From positions 1,729,501-1,793,500 of the forward strand of contig NZ_CP140098.1 of assembly GCF_034440735.1 (NCBI RefSeq): a stretch of DNA of 64,000 bases, read 5' to 3'. The notes under the pieces were generated by a model, which saw only the letters and a list, made by a program, of their open reading frames with translations, was not told where the DNA came from and ran no database searches. The stretch's first letter is position 1. Each line of letters opens with the position of its first letter. Shown one piece after another: positions 32,039-42,318 of the stretch. A program made the position numbers and the translations under genes. Origin of the DNA: Deinococcus sp. AB2017081 (lineage in GTDB: Bacteria; Deinococcota; Deinococci; Deinococcales; Deinococcaceae).

Positions 32039-32737
32039 CTACCGGCGGCGCGTGTTGCGCTTCCGCCCGAACATGAACCACGCTGAGCCCGCCGCGAGCA
32101 GGCCCACGCCCGCGTAGCCCCAGACGTTCGGCCCAGCAGGGGCAGTGACGGAGCTGCCGGTGTCGGCGGGCACATCGCTCAGGTTGCCCGTCCCGGTGGT
32201 CGTGGGCGAGACCGTCTGCACCACATCTGGCGACACCGCGTCCGCGATGGCATCGACCGCGAGATAGAGCACGGCGAAGCGGAACAGGTTGCTGCCGATG
32301 CCCTTGCTGCGGTAGTAGCTCTGCGGATACGGGTAGTACCGCCCGTTCTGGAGCTGGTGCGGGTAGGCGCTGCTGCGCGTGGCCGAATACGTCAGGGCCG
32401 TGCGCGGCACCCCGGCGGGCAGACGCGCACTGCGCCACGCACTGACCTGCGAGGGCGTGACGGCCGCCGCCGCCGCGCGGTTCGCGGGGCTGGAGCGCAC
32501 GCTGGCTGCGCTCGGCAGGGCGGCGCTGCGCTGGGCGGTACTGGTCGAGCGGCTGGGGATGGGTGTGGTCGGCCGGGGCGCCGTATTGCGCGGCACGGTC
32601 ACGCGGGGTGCCGAGTACGTGCTGCTGCGGGACGTGCTGCGGCTGCCGCCGAAGCTGCCGCCACTGCGCCGGGCGGCGTCGGCCACTCCGCCCAGCAGGG
32701 CCAGGGTCGTCAGGGTGACGGTCAGGGGGCGTTTCAT
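32039..32737 (-). CDS. Secreted Ser/Arg-rich protein with C-terminal membrane anchor
   Basis: 232 residues from ATG 32737. A signal peptide (MKRPLTVTLTTLALLGGVADA) is followed by a Ser/Arg/Thr/Pro-rich low-complexity section (about 22-95) with repeated SRST/RSS words, a Tyr-rich patch (NGRYYPYPQSYYRSKG) and a final hydrophobic span (GYAGVGLLAAGSAWFMF) with basic end GRKRNTRRR. That is the topology of a surface-exposed protein held by its C-terminus. No family recognised. The upstream M at 32767 lacks a signal. Confidence 0.62.
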   Translation of the reverse strand: MKRPLTVTLTTLALLGGVADAARRSGGSFGGSRSTSRSSTYSAPRVTVPRNTAPRPTTPIPSRSTSTAQRSAALPSAASVRSSPANRAAAAAVTPSQVSAWRSARLPAGVPRTALTYSATRSSAYPHQLQNGRYYPYPQSYYRSKGIGSNLFRFAVLYLAVDAIADAVSPDVVQTVSPTTTGTGNLSDVPADTGSSVTAPAGPNVWGYAGVGLLAAGSAWFMFGRKRNTRRR

Positions 32738-32884
32738 CACTTCTGTAGTACGTGCCAGGCGGGGCAAACGTTCCGCCCGGACACGGCAGGGGAAGACCTG
32801 GGCGACCTCTCGTTCTCCCGCTGAACCGCCGTCATTCCGGCCAATGCCCTAGACCGCCCCCACGTACCGACAGGGGACGCGCCT

Positions 32885-32890
32885 ACCATG
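32885..32890 (+). promoter_or_regulatory. -10 box (TACCAT) of the aroG leader transcript
   Basis: TACCAT, six bases (GCAGTC), ATG 32896 of the leader peptide. Transcription would start at or within a base or two of that ATG. Confidence 0.55.
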
Positions 32891-32895
32891 CAGTC

Positions 32896-32946
32896 ATGCA
32901 GTGTTCCAGCGCGTTCTTTTATTGGTTCCGGTTCCACCGGGCCTGA
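32896..32946 (+). CDS. Aromatic-rich leader peptide (attenuator), 16 residues
   Basis: ATG 32896 to TGA 32946 encodes [16 protein letters not shown]. Residues 7-13 are Phe-Phe-Tyr-Trp-Phe-Arg-Phe (codons 32914-32934): all three aromatic amino acids made by the pathway whose first enzyme is encoded 92 bases downstream. The codons overlap the first arm of an RNA switch (next entry). Ribosome stalling when Phe, Tyr or Trp is short would change folding. The peptide itself need not have another role. Confidence 0.8.
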   Translation: MQCSSAFFYWFRFHRA

Positions 32947-33011
32947 CGTCGCGCTGTCCTCGACACCACCGCCCGGTGAGCCCTTCAAGGCCACCGGGCG
33001 CGTTCCTTTCC
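32934..33011 (+). promoter_or_regulatory. Transcription attenuator ahead of DAHP synthase
   Basis: Three segments compete. GCCCGGTG (32971-32978) can pair upstream with CACCGGGC (32935-32942, at the end of the leader peptide) or downstream with CACCGGGC(G) at 32992-33000. The downstream pairing is a 9-base stem with CGCCCGGTG (32970-32978) followed by GTTCCTTTCC, a terminator; the upstream pairing prevents it. A ribosome stalled on the Phe/Tyr/Trp codons leaves 32935-32942 free and favours the antiterminator; one reaching the stop at 32944-32946 covers it and allows the terminator. A further small hairpin CCGGT/ACCGG sits at 32928-32940. Confidence 0.75.
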
Positions 33012-33037
33012 GCCGTCCCGGCACAGGAGTTCCTCCC

Positions 33038-34126
33038 ATGACCCACCCCGATCCGATCATCCAGGCTGGCCGCACCGAGAACCTCAACGTGTCGGGGTTC
33101 ACCCCCCTGATCACGCCGCGTGCCCTCAAGGCCCTCCACCCCCTGACGGCCGCTGCCGAGCGCACCGTCCTGGCGGGCCGCCGCGCGGCGCAGGACATCC
33201 TGCACGGCCGCGACGACCGGCTGCTGGTCGTGGTCGGCCCGTGTTCCATCCACGACCACGCGCAGGCTATCGAGTACGCCCACCGGCTGGCCGGCCTGCG
33301 CGAGCGCGTGAAGGACACCCTGGAAGTCCAGATGCGCGTGTACGTCGATAAACCCCGCACCACCGTCGGCTGGCGGGGTTACCTGCTCGACCCCGACATG
33401 ACCGGCGCGAACGACATCAACAAGGGGCTGGAGCTGACCCGCCGGCTCATGATCGAGGTGAGCGAACTGGGCCTGCCGGTCGCCACGGAACTCCTCGATC
33501 CCTTCGCACCGCAGTACCTGTTCGATGCCGTGGCGTGGGCGTGCCTGGGGGCCCGCACGACCGAGTCCCAGACCCACCGCGTCATGGCAAGCGCGGTGTC
33601 GGCTCCGATGGGCTTCAAGAACGGCACCGGCGGCGGGATCAAGCTGGCCGTGGACGCCATCGTGGCGGCCCGCGCCCCGCACGCCTTCTTCACGGTCGAC
33701 GACGACGGTCAGGCGTGCATCGTCCACACCCTGGGCAATCCGGATGGACACGTGATCCTGCGCGGCGGGCGGGGCGGCCCGAACTATGCTCCGCAGTTCG
33801 TGCAGGAGGCCGCCGACCTGATGACCGCCGCTGGCCTGACCCCGGCCGTGATGGTGGACTGCTCGCACGCCAACAGCGGTAGCGACCACACCCGCCAGGG
33901 CCTGGTCTGGCGCGACGTGCTGCACCAGCGGGCCGCCGGCCAGCGGGCCATCAAGGGCCTGATGGTCGAGAGCCACCTGCGCGGCGGCAAGCAGGCCATC
34001 CCTGCCGACCTGTCGCAGCTCGTGCCCGGCGTGAGTGTCACCGACGCCTGCGTGGGCTGGGACGAGACCGAGGCGCTGCTGCTGGAGGCCCACGCGGCAC
34101 TGGGGCGCGAGGCCGTTCAGAACTGA
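33038..34126 (+). CDS. aroG: Class I 3-deoxy-7-phosphoheptulonate (DAHP) synthase
   Basis: 362 residues from ATG 33038, with AGGAG at 33025-33029. Characteristic motifs: [18 protein letters not shown] (about 64), [13 protein letters not shown] (about 105), [15 protein letters not shown] (about 188) and [15 protein letters not shown] (about 270), which include the metal-binding Cys and His. It condenses phosphoenolpyruvate and erythrose 4-phosphate, the first step to Phe, Tyr and Trp, in the cytosol. The AroG/AroF/AroH type is usually feedback-inhibited; which amino acid inhibits this one is unknown. Transcription is predicted to be controlled by the attenuator upstream. Confidence 0.93.
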   Translation: MTHPDPIIQAGRTENLNVSGFTPLITPRALKALHPLTAAAERTVLAGRRAAQDILHGRDDRLLVVVGPCSIHDHAQAIEYAHRLAGLRERVKDTLEVQMRVYVDKPRTTVGWRGYLLDPDMTGANDINKGLELTRRLMIEVSELGLPVATELLDPFAPQYLFDAVAWACLGARTTESQTHRVMASAVSAPMGFKNGTGGGIKLAVDAIVAARAPHAFFTVDDDGQACIVHTLGNPDGHVILRGGRGGPNYAPQFVQEAADLMTAAGLTPAVMVDCSHANSGSDHTRQGLVWRDVLHQRAAGQRAIKGLMVESHLRGGKQAIPADLSQLVPGVSVTDACVGWDETEALLLEAHAALGREAVQN

Positions 34127-34183
34127 AGGCAGGTTAAGCCGATCCCACACTCCGGAGAGCGGTGGGTTCGGCAGACTGCACGG

Positions 34184-34359
<176 letters not shown>

Positions 34360-34363
<4 letters not shown>

Positions 34364-35253
34364 CCGCCGCCGCGCCCGCGTGGGGGCTCGTCTGCATGAC
34401 CGTCGGGCCGGAACTGCGCTTCCGCACCATCACCCGCACGCGGTACGAACAGCTCGACCCGTCCGCGCGGGAGGCCGCTCTGCATAGCATCTACGCGCAC
34501 AACATCGCCCGCACCGGGGCGGCGGCCGGCTACTGCGCGGGACGGGGCATCGGCATGTACCGCCTGAGTTCGGCACTGTTCCCCATGCTCGATCTGCAGG
34601 GCGACGACACGGGCGCGGCCGTCCTGGACGCCCTGGCACCGGAACTCCGGGCGGCAGGGCAGGGTTTCCTGGACGCCGGGATCCGCGTGCTGATGCACCC
34701 CGATCAGTTCATCGTGCTGAATTCGGACAGCCCCGGCGTGCGGGAGCGCAGCGTGCAGGCCATGGTCGCCCACGCCCGTGTGATGGACGGCCTGGGCCTG
34801 GAACGCAGCCCGTGGAACCTGCTGCTGCTGCACGGCGGCAAGGGCGGGCGCGGGGCCGAGCTGGCGGCCGTCATCCCGGATCTGCCGGACGGCGTGCGTC
34901 TGCGCCTGGCGCTGGAGAACGACGAGCGGGCGTACGGCCCCGCCGACCTGCTGCCGGTGTGCGAGCAGGCGGGCGTACCCCTGGTCTTTGATGCCCACCA
35001 CCACGTCGTCCATGACGCTTTGCCAGATCAGGAGCATCCCAGTGTGCGGCAGTGGGTGCTGGCGGCCCGCGCCACCTGGACGCCGCCGGAGTGGCAGGTC
35101 GTTCACCTGAGCAACGGCATCGACGGCCCACAGGATCGCCGCCACAGCTTTCTCGTCGCCGCCGTGCCCAGCGCCTACGCCGACGTCCCGTGGATCGAGG
35201 TCGAGGCGAAGGGCAAGGAGGAGGCGATCGCCGCACTGACCGCCCCGGTGTGA
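34360..35253 (+). CDS. uvsE: UV-damage endonuclease UvsE (UVDE)
   Basis: 297 residues; ATG 34360 overlaps the DUF2256 stop. Metal-binding residues lie in [11 protein letters not shown] (about 107), [12 protein letters not shown] (about 148), [12 protein letters not shown] (about 182), [10 protein letters not shown] (about 211) and VHLSNGID (about 249), all of the UVDE TIM barrel. It nicks DNA 5' of cyclobutane dimers and 6-4 products, a repair route that Deinococcus radiodurans uses in parallel with UvrABC. Its coding end overlaps the exonuclease gene. Confidence 0.93.
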
Positions 35254-35834
35254 CGCGCTACGCTGTGGCTGTGGATGTCGTCGTGTTCGATCTGGAAACC
35301 ACGGGCCTGTCGCCTGAGCGCGATGGCATTGTCGAGATCGGTGCGCTGCGCGTCGTGGATGGCCGGATCGATGAGACGCAGCGGTACGAGACCCTGGTAC
35401 GCCCGACCACGGCCGCCGGCGACCCCATGCTGATTCCCTGGCACGCCGAGCGCGTCCACGGCATCAGCAACGAGATGGTTCGCCACGCGCCGACCATCGA
35501 CCAGGTGCTGCCGGAGTTCCTGGACTTCGTGGGTGGGTCGGCGGTCGTGGCGCACAACATCGGGTTCGACGGCGGCTTCATGCGGGCCAACGCCGCCCGA
35601 CTGGGCCTGATGTGGCAGCCTGCCGCCGAGCACTGCACGGTTGTGCTGTCGCGCCGGGCGTTCCCGAAGGAGCGTGCCCACAACCTGACGGTGCTGGCCG
35701 ACCGCCTGGGGCTGAACTTCGCGCCGGGAGGCCGTCACCGTTCCTTCGGAGACGTGCAGGTCACGGCGCAGGCCTACGTGCGGTTGCTGGAGCTCCTCCA
35801 GCGCCGCGAGGTCAGTCCAGTCGCGAGTAGATGA
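35250..35834 (+). CDS. DnaQ-like 3'-5' exonuclease (DEDDh)
   Basis: 194 residues from GTG 35250, which overlaps the uvsE stop as [24 protein letters not shown] carries the first Asp and Glu of the DEDDh set, [14 protein letters not shown] (about 107) the second Asp, and [13 protein letters not shown] (about 162) the catalytic His and final Asp. This is the fold of the DNA polymerase III proofreading subunit and RNase T; whether it acts with a polymerase or processes repair intermediates is unknown. A second start is possible: TACGCT at 35259-35264, six bases, GTG 35271, giving 187 residues. Confidence 0.87.
   Translation: MTRYAVAVDVVVFDLETTGLSPERDGIVEIGALRVVDGRIDETQRYETLVRPTTAAGDPMLIPWHAERVHGISNEMVRHAPTIDQVLPEFLDFVGGSAVVAHNIGFDGGFMRANAARLGLMWQPAAEHCTVVLSRRAFPKERAHNLTVLADRLGLNFAPGGRHRSFGDVQVTAQAYVRLLELLQRREVSPVASR
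35259..35264 (+). promoter_or_regulatory. Possible internal -10 box (TACGCT)
   Basis: TACGCT, six bases, GTG 35271 inside the exonuclease gene; would allow expression apart from uvsE. Confidence 0.3.
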
Positions 35835-36477
35835 TGTCCTGCACGCCGTGCAGGGCCACCGTCCGCCCGGCGTCGGAGACGAGCAGGGCCGCGCCCAGGG
35901 CCGCCGCCGCCGTCATGAGCGGCGCGGTCGCCCGGTCGTCGAGCGTGCCCCACAGGTGGGCTGCGCCGCCGTCTGACACTGCCCGCCACAGCAGCGCTCC
36001 CACGGGTTCGCCCTGCCGGTAGGCCATCAGCAGCGCGGCGTCCCGGTCACCTTCCAGCCGCGCTGCCAGATGACGGGCCAGGGCCGGGGCCCACTCCGGC
36101 GTGCCGTGCGCCCGTGCCACCACCTGTGCCCACGCCGGGAGGTGCAGCCGCGAGACCTGCTCGGCGACCACCCCGGTCTCTGACCCGTCGTGGTCTGGCG
36201 GCGCGAAGGTGCCCACCCGGACGCGCCGGACCTCGTGTGCCCCCGGCACGGTGCCCGTGGACGCGACCAGCACCGGCACGCCCTGTCCCTCGTGCCAGTC
36301 GCGCACCGCCTCCAGATCCACCTCCGACGGATCCGGGGGCAGGAAGGTCGCGTTCAGGGCCAGCACATTCACGCCGGGCGTGAGCAGCGTGACGGCCCCG
36401 CCCTGCTCGCGCTGCAGCGTCGAGAGGGGGGCGTGGTACGCGGCCAGCCCGGCCAGCGGCGCGGGCAGGTTCGTCAT
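35812..36477 (-). CDS. Hypothetical GNAT-like protein
   Basis: 221 residues; ATG 36477 overlaps the preceding minus-strand stop (ATGA). Ends 23 bases inside the convergent exonuclease gene. The first half has no recognised motif; the second half (about 130-215) has the look of an acetyltransferase: [19 protein letters not shown] then AHLWGTL and a small Ala-rich helix. The diagnostic Q/RxxGxG/A acetyl-CoA loop is not clear, so assignment is tentative. Confidence 0.5.
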   Translation of the reverse strand: MTNLPAPLAGLAAYHAPLSTLQREQGGAVTLLTPGVNVLALNATFLPPDPSEVDLEAVRDWHEGQGVPVLVASTGTVPGAHEVRRVRVGTFAPPDHDGSETGVVAEQVSRLHLPAWAQVVARAHGTPEWAPALARHLAARLEGDRDAALLMAYRQGEPVGALLWRAVSDGGAAHLWGTLDDRATAPLMTAAAALGAALLVSDAGRTVALHGVQDIIYSRLD

Positions 36478-36998
36478 TGCATTGGGGCACGGCGCACCGT
36501 GCAGATTGCGCCCCCGGCCGTGATCCCGGCCGCCGCACGGAGCTGTGCCTGGTTCGAGAGCCCCGGACGGGTGCGGCGCAGGACGGCGAGCTTCTGGTTC
36601 AGGGTCGTGAGCGTCTGGGACCACCTGGCCATCGGAACCGTCACAGTCAGGCCGCTGCGTGCCGGAGGCCGTTCGGCACCGAAGGCGCACACCCGCACGT
36701 CACGGGCGGCCGGGCCGCCTGGGGTGAGGTCGGTCACCGAGAGCGTGCCGTCCCGGCGATCCATCGCGGCCACCACGCTGTACGCCGCGCCGCCCTCCAC
36801 CAGACCGAACCCGGTCACGAGATCGGGCGTGTGCTCGGTGCTCACGACGGTGAATGCCACGCGCCCGACGCTGCGGCCCGTGCCGGCTTCCCGGAATTCC
36901 AGCGTCCAGCGGCTGTCCAGGATGAACGGTGACGCGGCGGGGGCCGGCGCCGCACCTGCCACCGACAGCAGTGCCAGCAGGAACGTCACTCGTTTCAT
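36474..36998 (-). CDS. Secreted hypothetical protein
   Basis: 174 residues from ATG 36998. MKRVTFLLALLSVAGAAPAPAA is a signal peptide with cleavage near residue 22. The mature part is beta-rich (WTLEFREAGTGRSVGRVAFTVVS), with two cysteines (VCAFGAE; ICTVRRA). No family recognised. It is coupled to the following gene. TACCCT lies six bases before the ATG. Confidence 0.6.
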   Translation of the reverse strand: MKRVTFLLALLSVAGAAPAPAASPFILDSRWTLEFREAGTGRSVGRVAFTVVSTEHTPDLVTGFGLVEGGAAYSVVAAMDRRDGTLSVTDLTPGGPAARDVRVCAFGAERPPARSGLTVTVPMARWSQTLTTLNQKLAVLRRTRPGLSNQAQLRAAAGITAGGAICTVRRAPMQ

Positions 36999-37004
36999 GT
37001 CTGC

Positions 37005-37010
37005 AGGGTA
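37005..37010 (-). promoter_or_regulatory. -10 box (TACCCT), leaderless start
   Basis: Minus strand TACCCT, six bases, ATG 36998. Confidence 0.5.
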
Positions 37011-37113
37011 ACGGCTGGCAGACCGCGTGGATGAATGAAAGCACTCACGGCCCGGATCATGAGACACCCCCGGTTCCTTCATCTGGAGGAACCGGGGGCT
37101 GGGCAGGGAGCGG

Positions 37114-38565
<1,452 letters not shown>

Positions 38566-38639
38566 CTTGGGCGGAACGTACCACGCACCCGGACGGGGGA
38601 ATGTGCGGGTGGTGGCGGAATCCGGGCGAAGCCTCCCGC

Positions 38640-39143
38640 TCAGCCCGTCGTGCTGCTCGACGCGGCGGCGCTGCTGCTGGCCTGCTCGTCCTCCAGCGCC
38701 TTGTACGCGCACACGGCCGCCAGGGCCGCCACTTCCACCGGCACGCCGCCCAGCTCCAGGTTCACGTCCTTGCCCTCGACCACGCCGCCAATGCGGCCGT
38801 GCAGGCGCCCCGCGTCCACCCTGAGGTTCACGTCCTTGCCGTCGATCCGGCCCGAGAAGCGGCCCTCGACCTGCCCGCCCTGGATGGTCAGGCGCACGTC
38901 GTCGCCGTCGATGCGCCCGCCCAGGCGCACGTCCACGCGCTCCGGGGTCACGTCGCCGTCGGCATCGAAGCCGGCGAACGTCCCGCCGATGCGGCCATCC
39001 ACGTCGCCAGCCCGCAGGGTCAGGTGGATGTCCTTACCCTCGAAGCGTCCACCGATGCGCCCGGAGAGCCGCTCGCCGTTCCAGTCCGCGTGCACGTCGT
39101 AGCCCTGGGTGATCCCGCCGATGCGTCCGTTCAGGGTGTTCAT
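38640..39143 (-). CDS. Six-fold 22-residue repeat protein
   Basis: 167 residues from ATG 39143. Residues 5-136 are six back-to-back units of exactly 22 residues, each opening with GRIGG (or VRLGG, GRFSG), then G.D or GKDV at positions 9-12 and hydrophobic residues at alternate positions after it. A short hydrophobic/Ser tail ([20 protein letters not shown]) ends it. Regular 22-residue period with Gly and beta-branched residues suggests a beta-solenoid. There is no signal peptide. Family not recognised; self-assembly or binding surface is an inference. Confidence 0.68.
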   Translation of the reverse strand: MNTLNGRIGGITQGYDVHADWNGERLSGRIGGRFEGKDIHLTLRAGDVDGRIGGTFAGFDADGDVTPERVDVRLGGRIDGDDVRLTIQGGQVEGRFSGRIDGKDVNLRVDAGRLHGRIGGVVEGKDVNLELGGVPVEVAALAAVCAYKALEDEQASSSAAASSSTTG

Positions 39144-39199
39144 GGGGGCATGGTGGCACAGTTGCAACCGGTGTGCACCTCTGGCCAACGGGTCGCCTG

Positions 39200-40174
39200 C
39201 TACTTCAGTCGCAATTCCAGCTTCACGTCGTAGCGGTTCTGCGTCCGGCCATCTCGGGAGCGGCCGAGTTCCGGGCGTGGCATCAGCGCCAGCATGCCCT
39301 CGCGCTCAACCGTGCCCTGCCGGTACCGGAAGCGCACGATCTGCTCGGTGTTCAGGGGCGTGACTGCCGTCTGCACCCATCCCTGTGCCCGGAGCGCGGC
39401 CGTGTAGTGTGCCAGGATCTGGGCGGCGGTCTGCGTGGTGTAGACCTTGGAATACGTCGAATACTCGGATTCCGAGTACGAACTGCCGCTGTTCTCCAGC
39501 TGTGCACCAGCTGGGGCTGCCAGGCTGGGCAGCTTCAGGCCCTTGTCCAGCAGGTCTTGCAGGGGGTCGCGGTATGTGGCCGTGCGCTCTGGAGAGTAAT
39601 AGTTCGCCTGCTTCGGGTCATTCCAGTCCTGATTGGCAGGGCACGCACTGTCCATGCCAGAGAACTGGTTGAGGCGGTACGTGACCTGGGCCGCGCCCCG
39701 GCCCCAGGGGACTGAGGTCACATTGAGCTGTCCGGTGACGCCGGGTCGGCACAGTGACACGTAGACCTGTCCCGACAGATCCGTGTTCTGAAAGACCTCG
39801 CGTGAGGTGGCGGATGTCGGGTACTGATCCAGCCAGCCGGCTTTCTTCAGGGTACCCAGGGCCACGTTCTGCGCGACCTCGGGCATCAGGGACGTCCGCA
39901 CCACGACGATGGTCATGTTCGGCTGGAGCATCGAGCCCACGACCGTCCGGCCCGTGAAGGCCGGCACCACGAAGGGCAGTCCGGACGCGAGCACACCCGG
40001 CTGGAACTGCTCGGCACCCGTCAGGCCGGCGGCGGCCAGCAGCAGATCGCGCTCGGCGCTGCTGAGGCCGGCCATGACCGTGGGAGCCGGTGCTACGGTC
40101 TGGGCGAACGCAGCACCAGGGACGCTCAGGGCAAGGGCTGCACATACGGTGACCGCACGTTGAAGGGGACGCAT
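39200..40174 (-). CDS. Secreted hypothetical protein
   Basis: 324 residues from ATG 40174. The N-terminus MRPLQRAVTVCAALALSVPGAAFAQT is a signal peptide. The mature protein shows no known catalytic motif; two cysteines lie in SLCRPGV and DSACPANQ, and a Ser/Tyr-rich stretch (GSSYSESEYSTYSK) lies near residue 230. Leaderless TACGCT-N6-ATG start. The next minus-strand gene begins 56 bases further. Role unknown, likely periplasmic or envelope. Confidence 0.6.
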   Translation of the reverse strand: MRPLQRAVTVCAALALSVPGAAFAQTVAPAPTVMAGLSSAERDLLLAAAGLTGAEQFQPGVLASGLPFVVPAFTGRTVVGSMLQPNMTIVVVRTSLMPEVAQNVALGTLKKAGWLDQYPTSATSREVFQNTDLSGQVYVSLCRPGVTGQLNVTSVPWGRGAAQVTYRLNQFSGMDSACPANQDWNDPKQANYYSPERTATYRDPLQDLLDKGLKLPSLAAPAGAQLENSGSSYSESEYSTYSKVYTTQTAAQILAHYTAALRAQGWVQTAVTPLNTEQIVRFRYRQGTVEREGMLALMPRPELGRSRDGRTQNRYDVKLELRLK

Positions 40175-40180
40175 CCGTGC

Positions 40181-40186
40181 AGCGTA
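40181..40186 (-). promoter_or_regulatory. -10 box (TACGCT), leaderless start
   Basis: Minus strand TACGCT, six bases, ATG 40174. Confidence 0.5.
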
Positions 40187-40231
40187 GGGGCTGCGTGGCT
40201 GGCGCGTTGCCTCATCTGAGCGCTGCCCTGG

Positions 40232-41143
40232 TCAGGAGTCGGCTCCAGCGGAGGGCACCGGGCGTTCCCGATCCGGCAGGCTTGCCAGCGCCACCCCCGC
40301 CACGCACAGGGCCAGCCCTGCCAGCGACCACGCGCTCAGGCGCTCGCCGTACAGCAGCCACGTCTCCAGCACGGCCAGCGGCGGCACCAGATAGAACAGG
40401 CTGCCCACGCGGGCGGCAGGGAGGTCGCGGATCAGGGTCATCAGCAGCATGATCGCGCCGACCGACAGCACCAGCACCAGCCACGTCAGCGACACGACGA
40501 ATTCGGTGTTCCAGTGGATCGTCCCGCCCCCACGCGCCAGCAGCACCGCCCCCACGGCAGCGGCGCTCGCCACGTACTGCACGGTGGTGCCGCCCAGCAG
40601 CGGCATGTCGGCCCCCACCCGGCGCTGGTACAGGGTGCCGGCGGTGGTGCAGGCCAGGGCGACCAGCGCCGCCACCAGTGCTCCGGTGCTCACGGTGCCG
40701 CCCGCGCCCACGCGCCCCTCGACGACCAGCAGCACGCCCGCGAAGCCCAGGGCCAGTCCCCACCACTGCCGCCCCGTGACGCGCTCGCCCAGCACGGGCC
40801 ACGACAGCAGGCCGGTCAGCAGGGGCTGTACTCCGACGACCACGCTGGTGATGCCGGCGGGCAGGCCCAGCCAGATCGCGGTGGTCACGCCACCCAGATA
40901 GCCGGCGTGGAGCAGCACGCCCGTGATCCCGGCCCGGCCCGCCTGCGCCCGCGTGGGCCACGGGGCACGCAGCGCCACGGTCAGCGCGGCCATGAGTCCG
41001 GCCGCAACCACGAAGCGCACGGTCAGGAATGCGAAGGGGTCGGCATTCAGCGCCGCGCCCTTGGTGCCGATGAATCCGGTACTCCACAGCACCACGAACA
41101 GCAGAGGCGCGGCCGACAGCAGCAGCGGTTTCAGGCGGGTCAC
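40232..41143 (-). CDS. EamA-family (DMT) transporter
   Basis: 303 residues from GTG 41143. Ten hydrophobic spans in two EamA halves; the first opens LFVVLWSTGFIGTKGA with the typical Trp-Ser-Thr-Gly, the second contains LGLALGFAGVLLVVEG. Such proteins export metabolites or drugs or take up sugars; substrate unknown. TAGCCT lies five bases before the GTG. Confidence 0.85.
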   Translation of the reverse strand: MTRLKPLLLSAAPLLFVVLWSTGFIGTKGAALNADPFAFLTVRFVVAAGLMAALTVALRAPWPTRAQAGRAGITGVLLHAGYLGGVTTAIWLGLPAGITSVVVGVQPLLTGLLSWPVLGERVTGRQWWGLALGFAGVLLVVEGRVGAGGTVSTGALVAALVALACTTAGTLYQRRVGADMPLLGGTTVQYVASAAAVGAVLLARGGGTIHWNTEFVVSLTWLVLVLSVGAIMLLMTLIRDLPAARVGSLFYLVPPLAVLETWLLYGERLSAWSLAGLALCVAGVALASLPDRERPVPSAGADS

Positions 41144-41148
41144 ACGGC

Positions 41149-41154
41149 AGGCTA
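41149..41154 (-). promoter_or_regulatory. -10 box (TAGCCT), leaderless start
   Basis: Minus strand TAGCCT, five bases, GTG 41143. Confidence 0.45.
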
Positions 41155-41177
41155 GAGCACGTCGCCCGGAGGGTGCT

Positions 41178-41591
41178 TCAGGCCGTCCAGGTTCGCTGGC
41201 ACAGCACCAGCCGGTAGCCGTCCGGGTCGGTGATGGTCACGCCCCAGGTGTCCCAGTACGGGTTGATGGCCGGCACCCGCATTCCGCCGTGCGCTTCCAG
41301 GCGGGCGACCAGCGCGGAATCCGGGGGGTGTCCCACGTAGAGCACCAGCAGGTCTTCTGGGGTCGGTGTCGGCTGAACCGGATGTGCTCTGGGTCGCGTC
41401 AGTTCCAGGTGCCACGCGGCACCGGGCAGCCCCAGCATCAGCAGGTGGGCAAACGAGTCATCGGAGCTGCGCCACAGCACACTGAGGCCCAGGCCAGCGG
41501 TGTAGAAGGTTTCTGCCGCGCGCAGGTCGAGAGATGGCCGGGCGATCCGGATCGGCATGGCCGGGTTCAGGCCGTCTGGGAGGAGGCTCAT
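41178..41591 (-). CDS. VOC-superfamily (glyoxalase/bleomycin-resistance-like) protein
   Basis: 137 residues; ATG 41591 overlaps the stop of the larger VOC gene (ATGA). IRIARPSLDLRAAETFYTAGLGLSVLWRS and later TWGVTITDPDGYRLVL are the beginning and end of one VOC module, with Glu/His-type metal positions partly conserved. Likely works with, or is co-induced with, the other VOC protein. Substrate unknown. Confidence 0.8.
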   Translation of the reverse strand: MSLLPDGLNPAMPIRIARPSLDLRAAETFYTAGLGLSVLWRSSDDSFAHLLMLGLPGAAWHLELTRPRAHPVQPTPTPEDLLVLYVGHPPDSALVARLEAHGGMRVPAINPYWDTWGVTITDPDGYRLVLCQRTWTA

Positions 41592-42286
41592 GGCACCCTC
41601 CGGCTCTGGCCCGCGTGCGGGGTGGAACGGTTCATCTCTGCGACGTCCCGCGACCCCAGGACGCGGTTCCCGTTCCACACCAGTTCAAAGGGTGCCGCCA
41701 CCGCCGGCTCTCCGGTCGGCATCCAGCCACGACCGGCGGGCACCACGATCAGCATGCCGTCGTGATCCCCGACGGCGGTAAAGGTGCTGCTCTGGCCGTT
41801 GAAGGGGAACAGCCCGTGCGTCTCGCCCAGCCAGCGCACGGCGTGCGGCACGCTGTCCACGACCAGTCCGTATTCGCTGAGGTGCAGGACGTGCGAGGCG
41901 GCGAACGGCCCGACGTGGTCATGCGGGCAGTCGTGGCGGGCGATGAACTCCACGATGTTCCCGGCCGGGTCGGCGAAGTACACGTTCGTCGTGTTCCAGC
42001 GGTCGTTCGGCCCGAAGCGCGTGTGTCCGTCTGCATCTGGCAGCAGGGGGAGGCGGGCCTCCAGCCATGCCTGGGCGTCGTCCACCAGCGTGCGGGGAAT
42101 GTCGAACGCGAGATGCGAGACCGCCGTGTGCGCCGGGTCGTGCCGGAAGGTGAGCCGGCTCGATCCGGCGCGGATCGTCAGCCGCTCCGGGGTGTGCAGG
42201 GCGACCTCCAGGCCGAGGGTTCCGGCATAGAAGTCGCGCTGGGCGTTCAGATCCGGGGCGTACAGGGTGAGATGGTCGAGGTGCAT
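41588..42286 (-). CDS. VOC-superfamily dioxygenase-like protein, two modules
   Basis: 232 residues from ATG 42286 with GGAGT upstream. The opening HLDHLTLYAPDLNAQRDFYAGTLGLEV is a VOC module with metal-binding His; DPAGNIVEFIARHD ends it, and a second, shorter module follows. Layout is that of catechol-2,3-dioxygenase-like proteins. It heads a two-gene operon whose promoter holds a SoxR box (42364-42394), so redox or antibiotic-type stress is the likely trigger. Confidence 0.8.
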   Translation of the reverse strand: MHLDHLTLYAPDLNAQRDFYAGTLGLEVALHTPERLTIRAGSSRLTFRHDPAHTAVSHLAFDIPRTLVDDAQAWLEARLPLLPDADGHTRFGPNDRWNTTNVYFADPAGNIVEFIARHDCPHDHVGPFAASHVLHLSEYGLVVDSVPHAVRWLGETHGLFPFNGQSSTFTAVGDHDGMLIVVPAGRGWMPTGEPAVAAPFELVWNGNRVLGSRDVAEMNRSTPHAGQSRRVP

Positions 42287-42318
42287 GGGGACTCCGGGTG
42301 GGGGAGAGGGGCCGGCGG

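Noticed and set aside
32888..33037. N-terminal extension of DAHP synthase from ATG 32888
   Set aside because: It has no family similarity, and ATG 33038 has a ribosome site; the region is better explained by the leader peptide in another frame.
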